Source: Pholiota molesta (lineage: Eukaryota; Basidiomycota; Agaricomycetes; Agaricales; Strophariaceae). Taken from it: a stretch of DNA of 28,693 nucleotides. Positions 10,415-21,361 of this stretch are shown one piece after another. A program made the position numbers and the translations under genes. The notes beneath the pieces are model-generated. The model did no database searches. It worked only from the letters and a program-made list of their open reading frames with translations, and was not told the origin of the DNA. The stretch covers positions 1-28,693 of the forward strand of contig JACGCK010000403.1 of the NCBI GenBank assembly GCA_014925825.1. The letters are read 5' to 3'. The stretch's first letter is position 1; each line of letters opens with the position of its first letter.

Positions 10415-10532
10415 CCTCTGCTACCTCCTCCCCTGCAACCTCCTGCTTGAAAAGGAAGCATTTTGTTTTTTAAATAAAAAAAAAAAAACAAAAATTGCTA
10501 CCTCGAAGAGCTGGAGGGGGAGGAAGCAGAGG
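10415..10532 (+). repeat. Nested hairpin in the leader made from the same GAGGTAGCAGAGG-type sequence
   Basis: The outer arms (10415-10433 and 10516-10532) are imperfect complements related to the post-gene hairpin. Between them lie a small TGCTT/AAGCA stem and an 11-bp T-rich/A-rich stem around AAAT. Another copy on the + strand is at about 1565-1680. Confidence 0.6.
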
Positions 10533-10587
10533 AGGTAAGCTGCGAAAGATTTAAATTTCTACTTAGTCCTTTTTGCCGTGTTGGTTT

Positions 10588-10639
10588 GCTTAGGCAAGGG
10601 TAAAATTATTTGCCTCTGGCTGCTTCAGGCAGGCTAAGC
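10588..10639 (+). other. Small branched fold, possible structured RNA element
   Basis: GCTTA (10588-10592) can pair with TAAGC (10635-10639), enclosing an AGGCAA/TTGCCT stem (10592-10597 with 10610-10615) and a short CTG/CAG stem. It resembles a reduced cloverleaf but lacks a normal anticodon arm and T-loop, so I do not call a tRNA. The fold may be chance. Confidence 0.25.
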
Positions 10640-10743
10640 TTAAATAAATAGGGCTAGCTCCCTTTGCAAGCAAAAAATAAAGCTTGGTCTCGGTCCGCTC
10701 TCGCAATAAAATAGGTAATCTATTATATCTAAGAACCTAGTCC

Positions 10744-10774
10744 TCGCGGGACCGAGCCTGCAGTAGCTTTGCGG
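10744..10774 (-). repeat. 30-bp GC-rich element, copy C (inverted)
   Basis: This is the third copy in the unit, on the opposite strand, with the same 16-bp core and one extra C. Its GCGGGACCGAG end (10746-10756) pairs with CTCGGTCCGC at 10689-10698, with one bulged base, to make a stem enclosing a 47-nt loop. It lies about 70 bp upstream of the helicase ATG at 10841. Confidence 0.8.
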
Positions 10775-10784
10775 AAAGTAGAAA

Positions 10785-10793
10785 ATATAAGTA
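10785..10793 (+). promoter_or_regulatory. ATATAAGTA motif 47 nt upstream of the ATG, promoter candidate
   Basis: The nonamer is identical to the yeast mitochondrial promoter consensus. It lies between element C and the helicase ATG in each unit (e.g. 7827-7835). A one-mismatch version, GTATAAGTA, occurs in each 176-bp arm (9566-9574). In DNA this AT-rich a chance match is quite possible, and the host is not known to be a fungus. Confidence 0.3.
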
Positions 10794-10840
10794 AATATAG
10801 GTAAAATAAAAAGCTACGCGCAAAATACAAAATTATAACT

Positions 10841-12286
10841 ATGAATAAAAACAACAAAAATTCTTCATCTTCAATTAATGTCTGGGACATCGCTAATGAT
10901 TTTAAAAATATTCATCTTCACTTTAAATACTGCATCGATAGCAAGTGTTTTTATAACTATGATTTAGAAAGAAAAATATGGTATAGCCAAACCCTAGAAG
11001 AATTAAAATCTTCTTTGCTAAGCTTTATTGTTAAGAAATACCCTCAAAGTTATAAACATTTTAACCCTAAGAATGTAGAAGGTATTATACTAATATTACA
11101 AAGACATACCTTTAGTTTACAAAAATCTAAATCACTAGCTAATTCAAAAGGTTTGCTTCTTTCTTTCCAAAATTGCGTATTAAATACTAGTACTGGAGAA
11201 ACATTTTCTCATAAACCTGAATTTTATATTAATCATACTCTTCAATGTGATTATGATCCTAATGCCTCTATTTTAAATACACCTATGCAAGAATTTTTAA
11301 CTCAGATTAGTAATAATAATCCAAAGGTTCTTTGTGTAATTAGAGCTATCTTATATCTTATTATTACTAATAATTTAACTTACCAGATAGCATTATATGT
11401 TTATGGACCGGGTGGTACTGGTAAATCTACTTTTACTAATATGATCTCCCATTTACTAGGTCCAACAGCCTCTGTAACTACTAATTTACGAAACTTGCAA
11501 AGTAGATTCGGTTTATCCCCATTAAAAGATAAGTTACTATTGATTATATCTGAATTACCTTTAACATTAGGATCTGAACCTCAAATTCTTAAAAATATCA
11601 TTGGGGGAGATGTTTTAACTAGTGAAGAGAAATATAAAACACCTACTCAAATGTTACCAAATTCTTTTGTTATTGTTACAAGTAACACGGTATGGAATTT
11701 TCATAATAGTAGTACTGGTATTGCTAGAAGATTTGTGTACATTGTTTTCTCTTATAAACCTAAAGAAACTAATAATAATTTATTTAATTTAACTAAAAAT
11801 AACCAAGCTACTGGTATTTTAACTGGTTATTTACCTCATCTGATTAACTGAATACTTGCAACCCCACAAAGTTCTCTACAAATGCTGGCTAGAGGAGGGG
11901 AACATACTACAAGTTTAATAAATCCTGAAAGTATAATAGTAACTAATCCTATTAAGGCTTGGATTACTGAAAGACTTATTCAAGATAAGAATAGCTCAGT
12001 TAGAATTGGGAATAACGCTTTAGATTCTGATACTTTATTTGGTAATTTTAATTCTTGGTCTAAATTGTTTAATGGGAGGTAGGTATTATTAAGTCTAATC
12101 AGTTTACCCTCTTCTAATTGGTAACCTTCAATCTATGAATTGGGATATTGAGAAAAAAGAAATGCCTCAGGTTTTATTATCAGAGGAATTAAATTAGATA
12201 ATTCAAAAACCGACCTCTCCGAGGAAACAGCACTAAAAATTTATAATGATTTACCGCTTATAACTCAAAGTGATTTTACTAATTAA
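10841..12286 (+). CDS. SF3 helicase copy 5, three single-base losses near the 3' end
   Basis: The first 1,230 nt match the reference copy, including all helicase motifs and the TGA at 11849-11851. Three single bases are then missing: a G near 12075, a C near 12107 and an A near 12157. Together they remove exactly one codon's length, so the last part returns to frame, but the stretch between them is misread; as written, translation from the ATG at 11882 stops at 12080-12082. This copy directly precedes the inversion junction. The same kind of loss continues into the purine/pyrimidine island at 12301-12375. As with copy 3, I regard the losses as sequence-quality artefacts. Confidence 0.8.
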
Positions 12287-12488
12287 TTCTTTTGCATAAC
12301 TACCCCTCTCTCTGCTTTCCTCCTCTGCTACCTCCTCCCCTAGCTTCCTCCTCTTCGAGGTAGCAGAGGGGAGGAAGCAGAGGAGGTAGCAGAGGAGGTA
12401 GCAGCTTTACCAGCTTAACCAGCTTTAGCAGCTAGCGAGAAGTATAAATTTAGATTTTTCCGCCAGCTACTGCAGGCTCGCTTCCGCG

Positions 12489-13208
12489 AAATATATGTAT
12501 ATAAATTGTATATTATATGTATAAGTAGCGTTTCCCCCTACACGCCTATTTTACCTACTAAGATAGCCACTCTCATAAAATAATGTAGGGAGTGTAGGGG
12601 TAATCGCTATAAACTTTATTTTTTCCGCGAGCCTTTTTTTTTTTTTTAGCCAATAGCTTTTTTTTATTCTTCCTTTGCTCCCCTGCTTCTCTGTGTTATT
12701 TTTTTTTTTGTTTTTTTATAAAAAAAAAAAATAACAAGAAGCAGAGGGGGTAGAACCCTCGTTTTGATTATTCTGTTTATTAATAATAATAAAAATAAGA
12801 ATAAACAAAGCAAAGAGAGTGATATAGTAGCAAAAATGGGGTATTTAGCGATAGCGGAGCAACCCATTTATTGGTATTGGGCTTTTGTTTGTTTTAATAT
12901 ATAGCGGAGCTGCTAAGCTTATTATTTAATAGAAAATTGGGACGAACTTATTTGTGTGTTTAATACAGGTAGTGCCTTAGCTACTATTAATATAATTATT
13001 TTTATGAATAACATCACTTGGGTACTATGGCGAAAAAAAGCTATTGGCTAAAAAAAAAAAAAAGGCTCGCGGAAAAAATAAAGTTTATAGCGATTACCCC
13101 TACACTCCCTACATTATTTTATGAGAGTGGCTATCTTAGTAGGTAAAATAGGCGTGTAGGGGGAAACGCTACTTATACATATAATATACAATTTATATAC
13201 ATATATTT
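12489..13208. repeat. Head-to-head inversion junction built on the inverted-repeat cassette
   Basis: The left arm is 12489-12664, the spacer 12665-13032 and the right arm 13033-13208. Unlike the ordinary cassettes, element A with its flanking sequence lies outside both arms, and element B is absent. Reading from the left, the + unit is followed up to the arm; within the arm the sequence becomes that of a - strand unit. The breakpoint therefore lies somewhere in the 176-bp arm and cannot be placed more exactly, because the arms are identical. Left and right flanks are reverse complements out to the window ends, apart from single-base run differences. Confidence 0.93.
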
Positions 13209-13412
13209 CGCGGAAGCGAGCCTGCAGTAGCTGGCGGAAAAATCTAAATTTATACTTCTCGCTAGCTGCTAAAGCTGGTTAAGCTGGTAAAGCTGCTACC
13301 TCCTCTGCTACCTCCTCTGCTTCCTCCCCCTCTGCTACCTCGAAGAGGAGGAAGCTAGGGGAGGAGGTAGCAGAGGAGGAAAGCAGAGAGAGGGGGTAGT
13401 TATGCAAAAGAA

Positions 13413-14861
13413 TTAATTAGTAAAATCACTTTGAGTTATAAGCGGTAAATCATTATAAATTTTTAGTGCTGTTTCCTCGGAGAGGTCGGTTTTTGAATTA
13501 TCTAATTTAATTCCTCTGATAATAAAACCTGAGGCATTTCTTTTTTTCTCAATATCCCAATTCATAGATTGAAGGTTACCAATTAGAAGAGGGGTAAACT
13601 GATTAGACTTAATAATACCTACCTCCCCATTAAACAATTTAGACCAAGAATTAAAATTACCAAATAAAGTATCAGAATCTAAAGCGTTATTCCCAATTCT
13701 AACTGAGCTATTCTTATCTTGAATAAGTCTTTCAGTAATCCAAGCCTTAATAGGATTAGTTACTATTATACTTTCAGGATTTATTAAACTTGTAGTATGT
13801 TCCCCTCCTCTAGCCAGCATTTGTAGAGAACTTTGTGGGGTTGCAAGTATTCAGTTAATCAGATGAGGTAAATAACCAGTTAAAATACCAGTAGCTTGGT
13901 TATTTTTAGTTAAATTAAATAAATTATTATTAGTTTCTTTAGGTTTATAAGAGAAAACAATGTACACAAATCTTCTAGCAATACCAGTACTACTATTATG
14001 AAAATTCCATACCGTGTTACTTGTAACAATAACAAAAGAATTTGGTAACATTTGAGTAGGTGTTTTATATTTCTCTTCACTAGTTAAAACATCTCCCCCA
14101 ATGATATTTTTAAGAATTTGAGGTTCAGATCCTAATGTTAAAGGTAATTCAGATATAATCAATAGTAACTTATCTTTTAATGGGGATAAACCGAATCTAC
14201 TTTGCAAGTTTCGTAAATTAGTAGTTACAGAGGCTGTTGGACCTAGTAAATGGGAGATCATATTAGTAAAAGTAGATTTACCAGTACCACCCGGTCCATA
14301 AACATATAATGCTATCTGGTAAGTTAAATTATTAGTAATAATAAGATATAAGATAGCTCTAATTACACAAAGAACCTTTGGATTATTATTACTAATCTGA
14401 GTTAAAAATTCTTGCATAGGTGTATTTAAAATAGAGGCATTAGGATCATAATCACATTGAAGAGTATGATTAATATAAAATTCAGGTTTATGAGAAAATG
14501 TTTCTCCAGTACTAGTATTTAATACGCAATTTTGGAAAGAAAGAAGCAAACCTTTTGAATTAGCTAGTGATTTAGATTTTTGTAAACTAAAGGTATGTCT
14601 TTGTAATATTAGTATAATACCTTCTACATTCTTAGGGTTAAAATGTTTATAACTTTGAGGGTATTTCTTAACAATAAAGCTTAGCAAAGAAGATTTTAAT
14701 TCTTCTAGGGTTTGGCTATACCATATTTTTCTTTCTAAATCATAGTTATAAAAACACTTGCTATCGATGCAGTATTTAAAGTGAAGATGAATATTTTTAA
14801 AATCATTAGCGATGTCCCAGACATTAATTGAAGATGAAGAATTTTTGTTGTTTTTATTCAT
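13413..14861 (-). CDS. SF3 helicase of P4-type primase family with in-frame TGA (first - strand copy)
   Basis: This is an intact copy of the 482-residue helicase described at 7883-9331, with its ATG at 14859-14861, TGA codon at 13851-13853 and terminal TAA at 13413-13415. It is the nearest gene to the head-to-head junction and mirrors the + strand copy at 10841-12286, but has none of that copy's losses. The two genes point towards each other across the inverted-repeat cassette, so their transcripts would converge and overlap as antisense if termination is weak. Confidence 0.92.
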
Positions 14862-15445
14862 AGTTATAATTTTGTATTTTGCGCGTAGCTTTTTATTTTA
14901 CCTATATTTACTTATATTTTCTACTTTCCGCAAAGCTACTGCAGGCTCGGTCCCGCGAGGACTAGGTTCTTAGATATAATAGATTACCTATTTTATTGCG
15001 AGAGCGGACCGAGACCAAGCTTTATTTTTTGCTTGCAAAGGGAGCTAGCCCTATTTATTTAAGCTTAGCCTGCCTGAAGCAGCCAGAGGCAAATAATTTT
15101 ACCCTTGCCTAAGCAAACCAACACGGCAAAAAGGACTAAGTAGAAATTTAAATCTTTCGCAGCTTACCTCCTCTGCTTCCTCCCCCTCCAGCTCTTCGAG
15201 GTAGCAATTTTTGTTTTTTTTTTTTTATTTAAAAAACAAAATGCTTCCTTTTCAAGCAGGAGGTTGCAGGGGAGGAGGTAGCAGAGGTGCGGTAACTTGG
15301 AAAGATATATAGGCGAGTCTTAATAGTAAATCTGTAGTGTTAATGAACTCTACATCTTCTTTTAAACTTCTTTTTTTTTTTAGAGGTTTATTTTTTTAAA
15401 GACTATAATATATCGCGGCACCGAGCCTGCAGTAGCTGGCGGTAA

Positions 15446-16166
15446 AAATATATGTATATAAATTGTATATTATATGTATAAGTAGCGTTTCCCCCTACAC
15501 GCCTATTTTACCTACTAAGATAGCCACTCTCATAAAATAATGTAGGGAGTGTAGGGGTAATCGCTATAAACTTTATTTTTTCCGCGAGCCTTTTTTTTTT
15601 TTTTAGCCAATAGCTTTTTTTTATTCTTCCTTTGCTCCCCTGCTTCTCTGTGTTATTTTTTTTTTTGTTTTTTTATAAAAAAAAAAAAATAACAAGAAGC
15701 AGAGGGGGTAGAACCCTCGTTTTGATTATTCTGTTTATTAATAATAATAAAAATAAGAATAAACAAAGCAAAGAGAGTGATATAGTAGCAAAAATGGGGT
15801 ATTTAGCGATAGCGGAGCAACCCATTTATTGGTATTGGGCTTTTGTTTGTTTTAATATATAGCGGAGCTGCTAAGCTTATTATTTAATAGAAAATTGGGA
15901 CGAACTTATTTGTGTGTTTAATACAGGTAGTGCCTTAGCTACTATTAATATAATTATTTTTATGAATAACATCACTTGGGTACTATGGCGAAAAAAAGCT
16001 ATTGGCTAAAAAAAAAAAAAAGGCTCGCGGAAAAAATAAAGTTTATAGCGATTACCCCTACACTCCCTACATTATTTTATGAGAGTGGCTATCTTAGTAG
16101 GTAAAATAGGCGTGTAGGGGGAAACGCTACTTATACATATAATATACAATTTATATACATATATTT
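15446..16166. repeat. Inverted-repeat cassette, - copy 1
   Basis: Arms 15446-15621 and 15991-16166, spacer 15622-15990. Same structure as 9536-10256, reverse orientation. Confidence 0.95.
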
Positions 16167-16370
16167 CGCGGAAGCGAGCCTGCAGTAGCTGGCGGAAAAA
16201 TCTAAATTTATACTTCTCGCTAGCTGCTAAAGCTGGTTAAGCTGGTAAAGCTGCTACCTCCTCTGCTACCTCCTCTGCTTCCTCCCCCTCTGCTACCTCG
16301 AAGAGGAGGAAGCTAGGGGAGGAGGTAGCAGAGGAGGAAAGCAGAGAGAGGGGGTAGTTATGCAAAAGAA

Positions 16371-17819
16371 TTAATTAGTAAAATCACTTTGAGTTATAAG
16401 CGGTAAATCATTATAAATTTTTAGTGCTGTTTCCTCGGAGAGGTCGGTTTTTGAATTATCTAATTTAATTCCTCTGATAATAAAACCTGAGGCATTTCTT
16501 TTTTTCTCAATATCCCAATTCATAGATTGAAGGTTACCAATTAGAAGAGGGGTAAACTGATTAGACTTAATAATACCTACCTCCCCATTAAACAATTTAG
16601 ACCAAGAATTAAAATTACCAAATAAAGTATCAGAATCTAAAGCGTTATTCCCAATTCTAACTGAGCTATTCTTATCTTGAATAAGTCTTTCAGTAATCCA
16701 AGCCTTAATAGGATTAGTTACTATTATACTTTCAGGATTTATTAAACTTGTAGTATGTTCCCCTCCTCTAGCCAGCATTTGTAGAGAACTTTGTGGGGTT
16801 GCAAGTATTCAGTTAATCAGATGAGGTAAATAACCAGTTAAAATACCAGTAGCTTGGTTATTTTTAGTTAAATTAAATAAATTATTATTAGTTTCTTTAG
16901 GTTTATAAGAGAAAACAATGTACACAAATCTTCTAGCAATACCAGTACTACTATTATGAAAATTCCATACCGTGTTACTTGTAACAATAACAAAAGAATT
17001 TGGTAACATTTGAGTAGGTGTTTTATATTTCTCTTCACTAGTTAAAACATCTCCCCCAATGATATTTTTAAGAATTTGAGGTTCAGATCCTAATGTTAAA
17101 GGTAATTCAGATATAATCAATAGTAACTTATCTTTTAATGGGGATAAACCGAATCTACTTTGCAAGTTTCGTAAATTAGTAGTTACAGAGGCTGTTGGAC
17201 CTAGTAAATGGGAGATCATATTAGTAAAAGTAGATTTACCAGTACCACCCGGTCCATAAACATATAATGCTATCTGGTAAGTTAAATTATTAGTAATAAT
17301 AAGATATAAGATAGCTCTAATTACACAAAGAACCTTTGGATTATTATTACTAATCTGAGTTAAAAATTCTTGCATAGGTGTATTTAAAATAGAGGCATTA
17401 GGATCATAATCACATTGAAGAGTATGATTAATATAAAATTCAGGTTTATGAGAAAATGTTTCTCCAGTACTAGTATTTAATACGCAATTTTGGAAAGAAA
17501 GAAGCAAACCTTTTGAATTAGCTAGTGATTTAGATTTTTGTAAACTAAAGGTATGTCTTTGTAATATTAGTATAATACCTTCTACATTCTTAGGGTTAAA
17601 ATGTTTATAACTTTGAGGGTATTTCTTAACAATAAAGCTTAGCAAAGAAGATTTTAATTCTTCTAGGGTTTGGCTATACCATATTTTTCTTTCTAAATCA
17701 TAGTTATAAAAACACTTGCTATCGATGCAGTATTTAAAGTGAAGATGAATATTTTTAAAATCATTAGCGATGTCCCAGACATTAATTGAAGATGAAGAAT
17801 TTTTGTTGTTTTTATTCAT
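16371..17819 (-). CDS. SF3 helicase, - strand copy 2
   Basis: Intact copy, 1,449 nt, with the TGA codon at 16809-16811 and all helicase motifs. The protein halves are the same as in the neighbouring copies. See 7883-9331 for domains and interpretation. Confidence 0.92.
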
Positions 17820-18403
17820 AGTTATAATTTTGTATTTTGCGCGTAGCTTTTTATTTTACCTATATTTACTTATATTTTCTACTTTCCGCAAAGCTACTGC
17901 AGGCTCGGTCCCGCGAGGACTAGGTTCTTAGATATAATAGATTACCTATTTTATTGCGAGAGCGGACCGAGACCAAGCTTTATTTTTTGCTTGCAAAGGG
18001 AGCTAGCCCTATTTATTTAAGCTTAGCCTGCCTGAAGCAGCCAGAGGCAAATAATTTTACCCTTGCCTAAGCAAACCAACACGGCAAAAAGGACTAAGTA
18101 GAAATTTAAATCTTTCGCAGCTTACCTCCTCTGCTTCCTCCCCCTCCAGCTCTTCGAGGTAGCAATTTTTGTTTTTTTTTTTTTATTTAAAAAACAAAAT
18201 GCTTCCTTTTCAAGCAGGAGGTTGCAGGGGAGGAGGTAGCAGAGGTGCGGTAACTTGGAAAGATATATAGGCGAGTCTTAATAGTAAATCTGTAGTGTTA
18301 ATGAACTCTACATCTTCTTTTAAACTTCTTTTTTTTTTTAGAGGTTTATTTTTTTAAAGACTATAATATATCGCGGCACCGAGCCTGCAGTAGCTGGCGG
18401 TAA

Positions 18404-19124
18404 AAATATATGTATATAAATTGTATATTATATGTATAAGTAGCGTTTCCCCCTACACGCCTATTTTACCTACTAAGATAGCCACTCTCATAAAATAATG
18501 TAGGGAGTGTAGGGGTAATCGCTATAAACTTTATTTTTTCCGCGAGCCTTTTTTTTTTTTTTAGCCAATAGCTTTTTTTTATTCTTCCTTTGCTCCCCTG
18601 CTTCTCTGTGTTATTTTTTTTTTTGTTTTTTTATAAAAAAAAAAAAATAACAAGAAGCAGAGGGGGTAGAACCCTCGTTTTGATTATTCTGTTTATTAAT
18701 AATAATAAAAATAAGAATAAACAAAGCAAAGAGAGTGATATAGTAGCAAAAATGGGGTATTTAGCGATAGCGGAGCAACCCATTTATTGGTATTGGGCTT
18801 TTGTTTGTTTTAATATATAGCGGAGCTGCTAAGCTTATTATTTAATAGAAAATTGGGACGAACTTATTTGTGTGTTTAATACAGGTAGTGCCTTAGCTAC
18901 TATTAATATAATTATTTTTATGAATAACATCACTTGGGTACTATGGCGAAAAAAAGCTATTGGCTAAAAAAAAAAAAAAGGCTCGCGGAAAAAATAAAGT
19001 TTATAGCGATTACCCCTACACTCCCTACATTATTTTATGAGAGTGGCTATCTTAGTAGGTAAAATAGGCGTGTAGGGGGAAACGCTACTTATACATATAA
19101 TATACAATTTATATACATATATTT
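18404..19124. repeat. Inverted-repeat cassette, - copy 2
   Basis: Arms 18404-18579 and 18949-19124, spacer 18580-18948. Same structure as 9536-10256, reverse orientation. Confidence 0.95.
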
Positions 19125-19328
19125 CGCGGAAGCGAGCCTGCAGTAGCTGGCGGAAAAATCTAAATTTATACTTCTCGCTAGCTGCTAAAGCTGGTTAAGC
19201 TGGTAAAGCTGCTACCTCCTCTGCTACCTCCTCTGCTTCCTCCCCCTCTGCTACCTCGAAGAGGAGGAAGCTAGGGGAGGAGGTAGCAGAGGAGGAAAGC
19301 AGAGAGAGGGGGTAGTTATGCAAAAGAA

Positions 19329-20777
19329 TTAATTAGTAAAATCACTTTGAGTTATAAGCGGTAAATCATTATAAATTTTTAGTGCTGTTTCCTCGGAGAG
19401 GTCGGTTTTTGAATTATCTAATTTAATTCCTCTGATAATAAAACCTGAGGCATTTCTTTTTTTCTCAATATCCCAATTCATAGATTGAAGGTTACCAATT
19501 AGAAGAGGGGTAAACTGATTAGACTTAATAATACCTACCTCCCCATTAAACAATTTAGACCAAGAATTAAAATTACCAAATAAAGTATCAGAATCTAAAG
19601 CGTTATTCCCAATTCTAACTGAGCTATTCTTATCTTGAATAAGTCTTTCAGTAATCCAAGCCTTAATAGGATTAGTTACTATTATACTTTCAGGATTTAT
19701 TAAACTTGTAGTATGTTCCCCTCCTCTAGCCAGCATTTGTAGAGAACTTTGTGGGGTTGCAAGTATTCAGTTAATCAGATGAGGTAAATAACCAGTTAAA
19801 ATACCAGTAGCTTGGTTATTTTTAGTTAAATTAAATAAATTATTATTAGTTTCTTTAGGTTTATAAGAGAAAACAATGTACACAAATCTTCTAGCAATAC
19901 CAGTACTACTATTATGAAAATTCCATACCGTGTTACTTGTAACAATAACAAAAGAATTTGGTAACATTTGAGTAGGTGTTTTATATTTCTCTTCACTAGT
20001 TAAAACATCTCCCCCAATGATATTTTTAAGAATTTGAGGTTCAGATCCTAATGTTAAAGGTAATTCAGATATAATCAATAGTAACTTATCTTTTAATGGG
20101 GATAAACCGAATCTACTTTGCAAGTTTCGTAAATTAGTAGTTACAGAGGCTGTTGGACCTAGTAAATGGGAGATCATATTAGTAAAAGTAGATTTACCAG
20201 TACCACCCGGTCCATAAACATATAATGCTATCTGGTAAGTTAAATTATTAGTAATAATAAGATATAAGATAGCTCTAATTACACAAAGAACCTTTGGATT
20301 ATTATTACTAATCTGAGTTAAAAATTCTTGCATAGGTGTATTTAAAATAGAGGCATTAGGATCATAATCACATTGAAGAGTATGATTAATATAAAATTCA
20401 GGTTTATGAGAAAATGTTTCTCCAGTACTAGTATTTAATACGCAATTTTGGAAAGAAAGAAGCAAACCTTTTGAATTAGCTAGTGATTTAGATTTTTGTA
20501 AACTAAAGGTATGTCTTTGTAATATTAGTATAATACCTTCTACATTCTTAGGGTTAAAATGTTTATAACTTTGAGGGTATTTCTTAACAATAAAGCTTAG
20601 CAAAGAAGATTTTAATTCTTCTAGGGTTTGGCTATACCATATTTTTCTTTCTAAATCATAGTTATAAAAACACTTGCTATCGATGCAGTATTTAAAGTGA
20701 AGATGAATATTTTTAAAATCATTAGCGATGTCCCAGACATTAATTGAAGATGAAGAATTTTTGTTGTTTTTATTCAT
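19329..20777 (-). CDS. SF3 helicase, - strand copy 3
   Basis: Intact copy, 1,449 nt, with the TGA codon at 19767-19769 and all helicase motifs. See 7883-9331 for domains and interpretation. Confidence 0.92.
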
Positions 20778-21361
20778 AGTTATAATTTTGTATTTTGCGC
20801 GTAGCTTTTTATTTTACCTATATTTACTTATATTTTCTACTTTCCGCAAAGCTACTGCAGGCTCGGTCCCGCGAGGACTAGGTTCTTAGATATAATAGAT
20901 TACCTATTTTATTGCGAGAGCGGACCGAGACCAAGCTTTATTTTTTGCTTGCAAAGGGAGCTAGCCCTATTTATTTAAGCTTAGCCTGCCTGAAGCAGCC
21001 AGAGGCAAATAATTTTACCCTTGCCTAAGCAAACCAACACGGCAAAAAGGACTAAGTAGAAATTTAAATCTTTCGCAGCTTACCTCCTCTGCTTCCTCCC
21101 CCTCCAGCTCTTCGAGGTAGCAATTTTTGTTTTTTTTTTTTTATTTAAAAAACAAAATGCTTCCTTTTCAAGCAGGAGGTTGCAGGGGAGGAGGTAGCAG
21201 AGGTGCGGTAACTTGGAAAGATATATAGGCGAGTCTTAATAGTAAATCTGTAGTGTTAATGAACTCTACATCTTCTTTTAAACTTCTTTTTTTTTTTAGA
21301 GGTTTATTTTTTTAAAGACTATAATATATCGCGGCACCGAGCCTGCAGTAGCTGGCGGTAA

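Larger units (their letters stand above)
10257..10840 (+). other. Structured noncoding leader upstream of the helicase gene
   Basis: This 584-bp stretch, the same in each unit, has no convincing gene. In order it holds element B, an A-run, a second purine/pyrimidine island folded as a nested hairpin (CCTCTGCTACCTCCTCCCC at 10415-10433 against 10516-10532, with an inner TTTTGTTTTTT/AAAAAACAAAA stem), a small branched fold at 10588-10639, the element-C stem at 10689-10756, and an AT-rich stretch before the ATG. It is a candidate for origin and promoter functions, which I cannot separate from the sequence alone. No Shine-Dalgarno sequence precedes the ATG. Confidence 0.6.
1..12488 (+). repeat. 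Head-to-tail tandem array of the ~2.96-kb replicon, + orientation
   Basis: Complete units, counted from one helicase ATG to the base before the next, are 1989-4940 (2,952 bp), 4941-7882 (2,942 bp) and 7883-10840 (2,958 bp). A partial unit precedes them and the fifth copy, starting at 10841, runs into the inversion junction. Order within a unit is helicase gene, purine/pyrimidine hairpin island, element A, inverted-repeat cassette, element B, structured leader, element C. The length differences I traced are single-base losses in short runs; I saw no larger rearrangement. Such an array fits a plasmid concatemer from rolling-circle or recombination-dependent replication, or amplification of a circle in vitro. 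The copy at 7883-10840 has the same length as the - strand units and is the best reference for this orientation. Confidence 0.97.

Noticed and set aside
10588..10639. tRNA gene
   Set aside because: Some stems fit a branched fold, but there is no T-loop sequence, no proper anticodon arm, and the length is too short.
12489..13208. Simple nanopore template-complement chimera
   Set aside because: Such chimeras turn at arbitrary points with little or no spacer. Here the turn maps to the inverted-repeat arm and leaves a full asymmetric spacer, so repeat-mediated switching fits better, though an in-vitro origin is still possible.
15632..15862. 76-codon frame with TTG start in the spacer of the - array (also 9840-10070 on the - strand)
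   Set aside because: It starts in pyrimidine-rich repeat sequence and crosses two long homopolymers; it depends on run length and shows no domain. Kept only as part of the stop-depletion finding.
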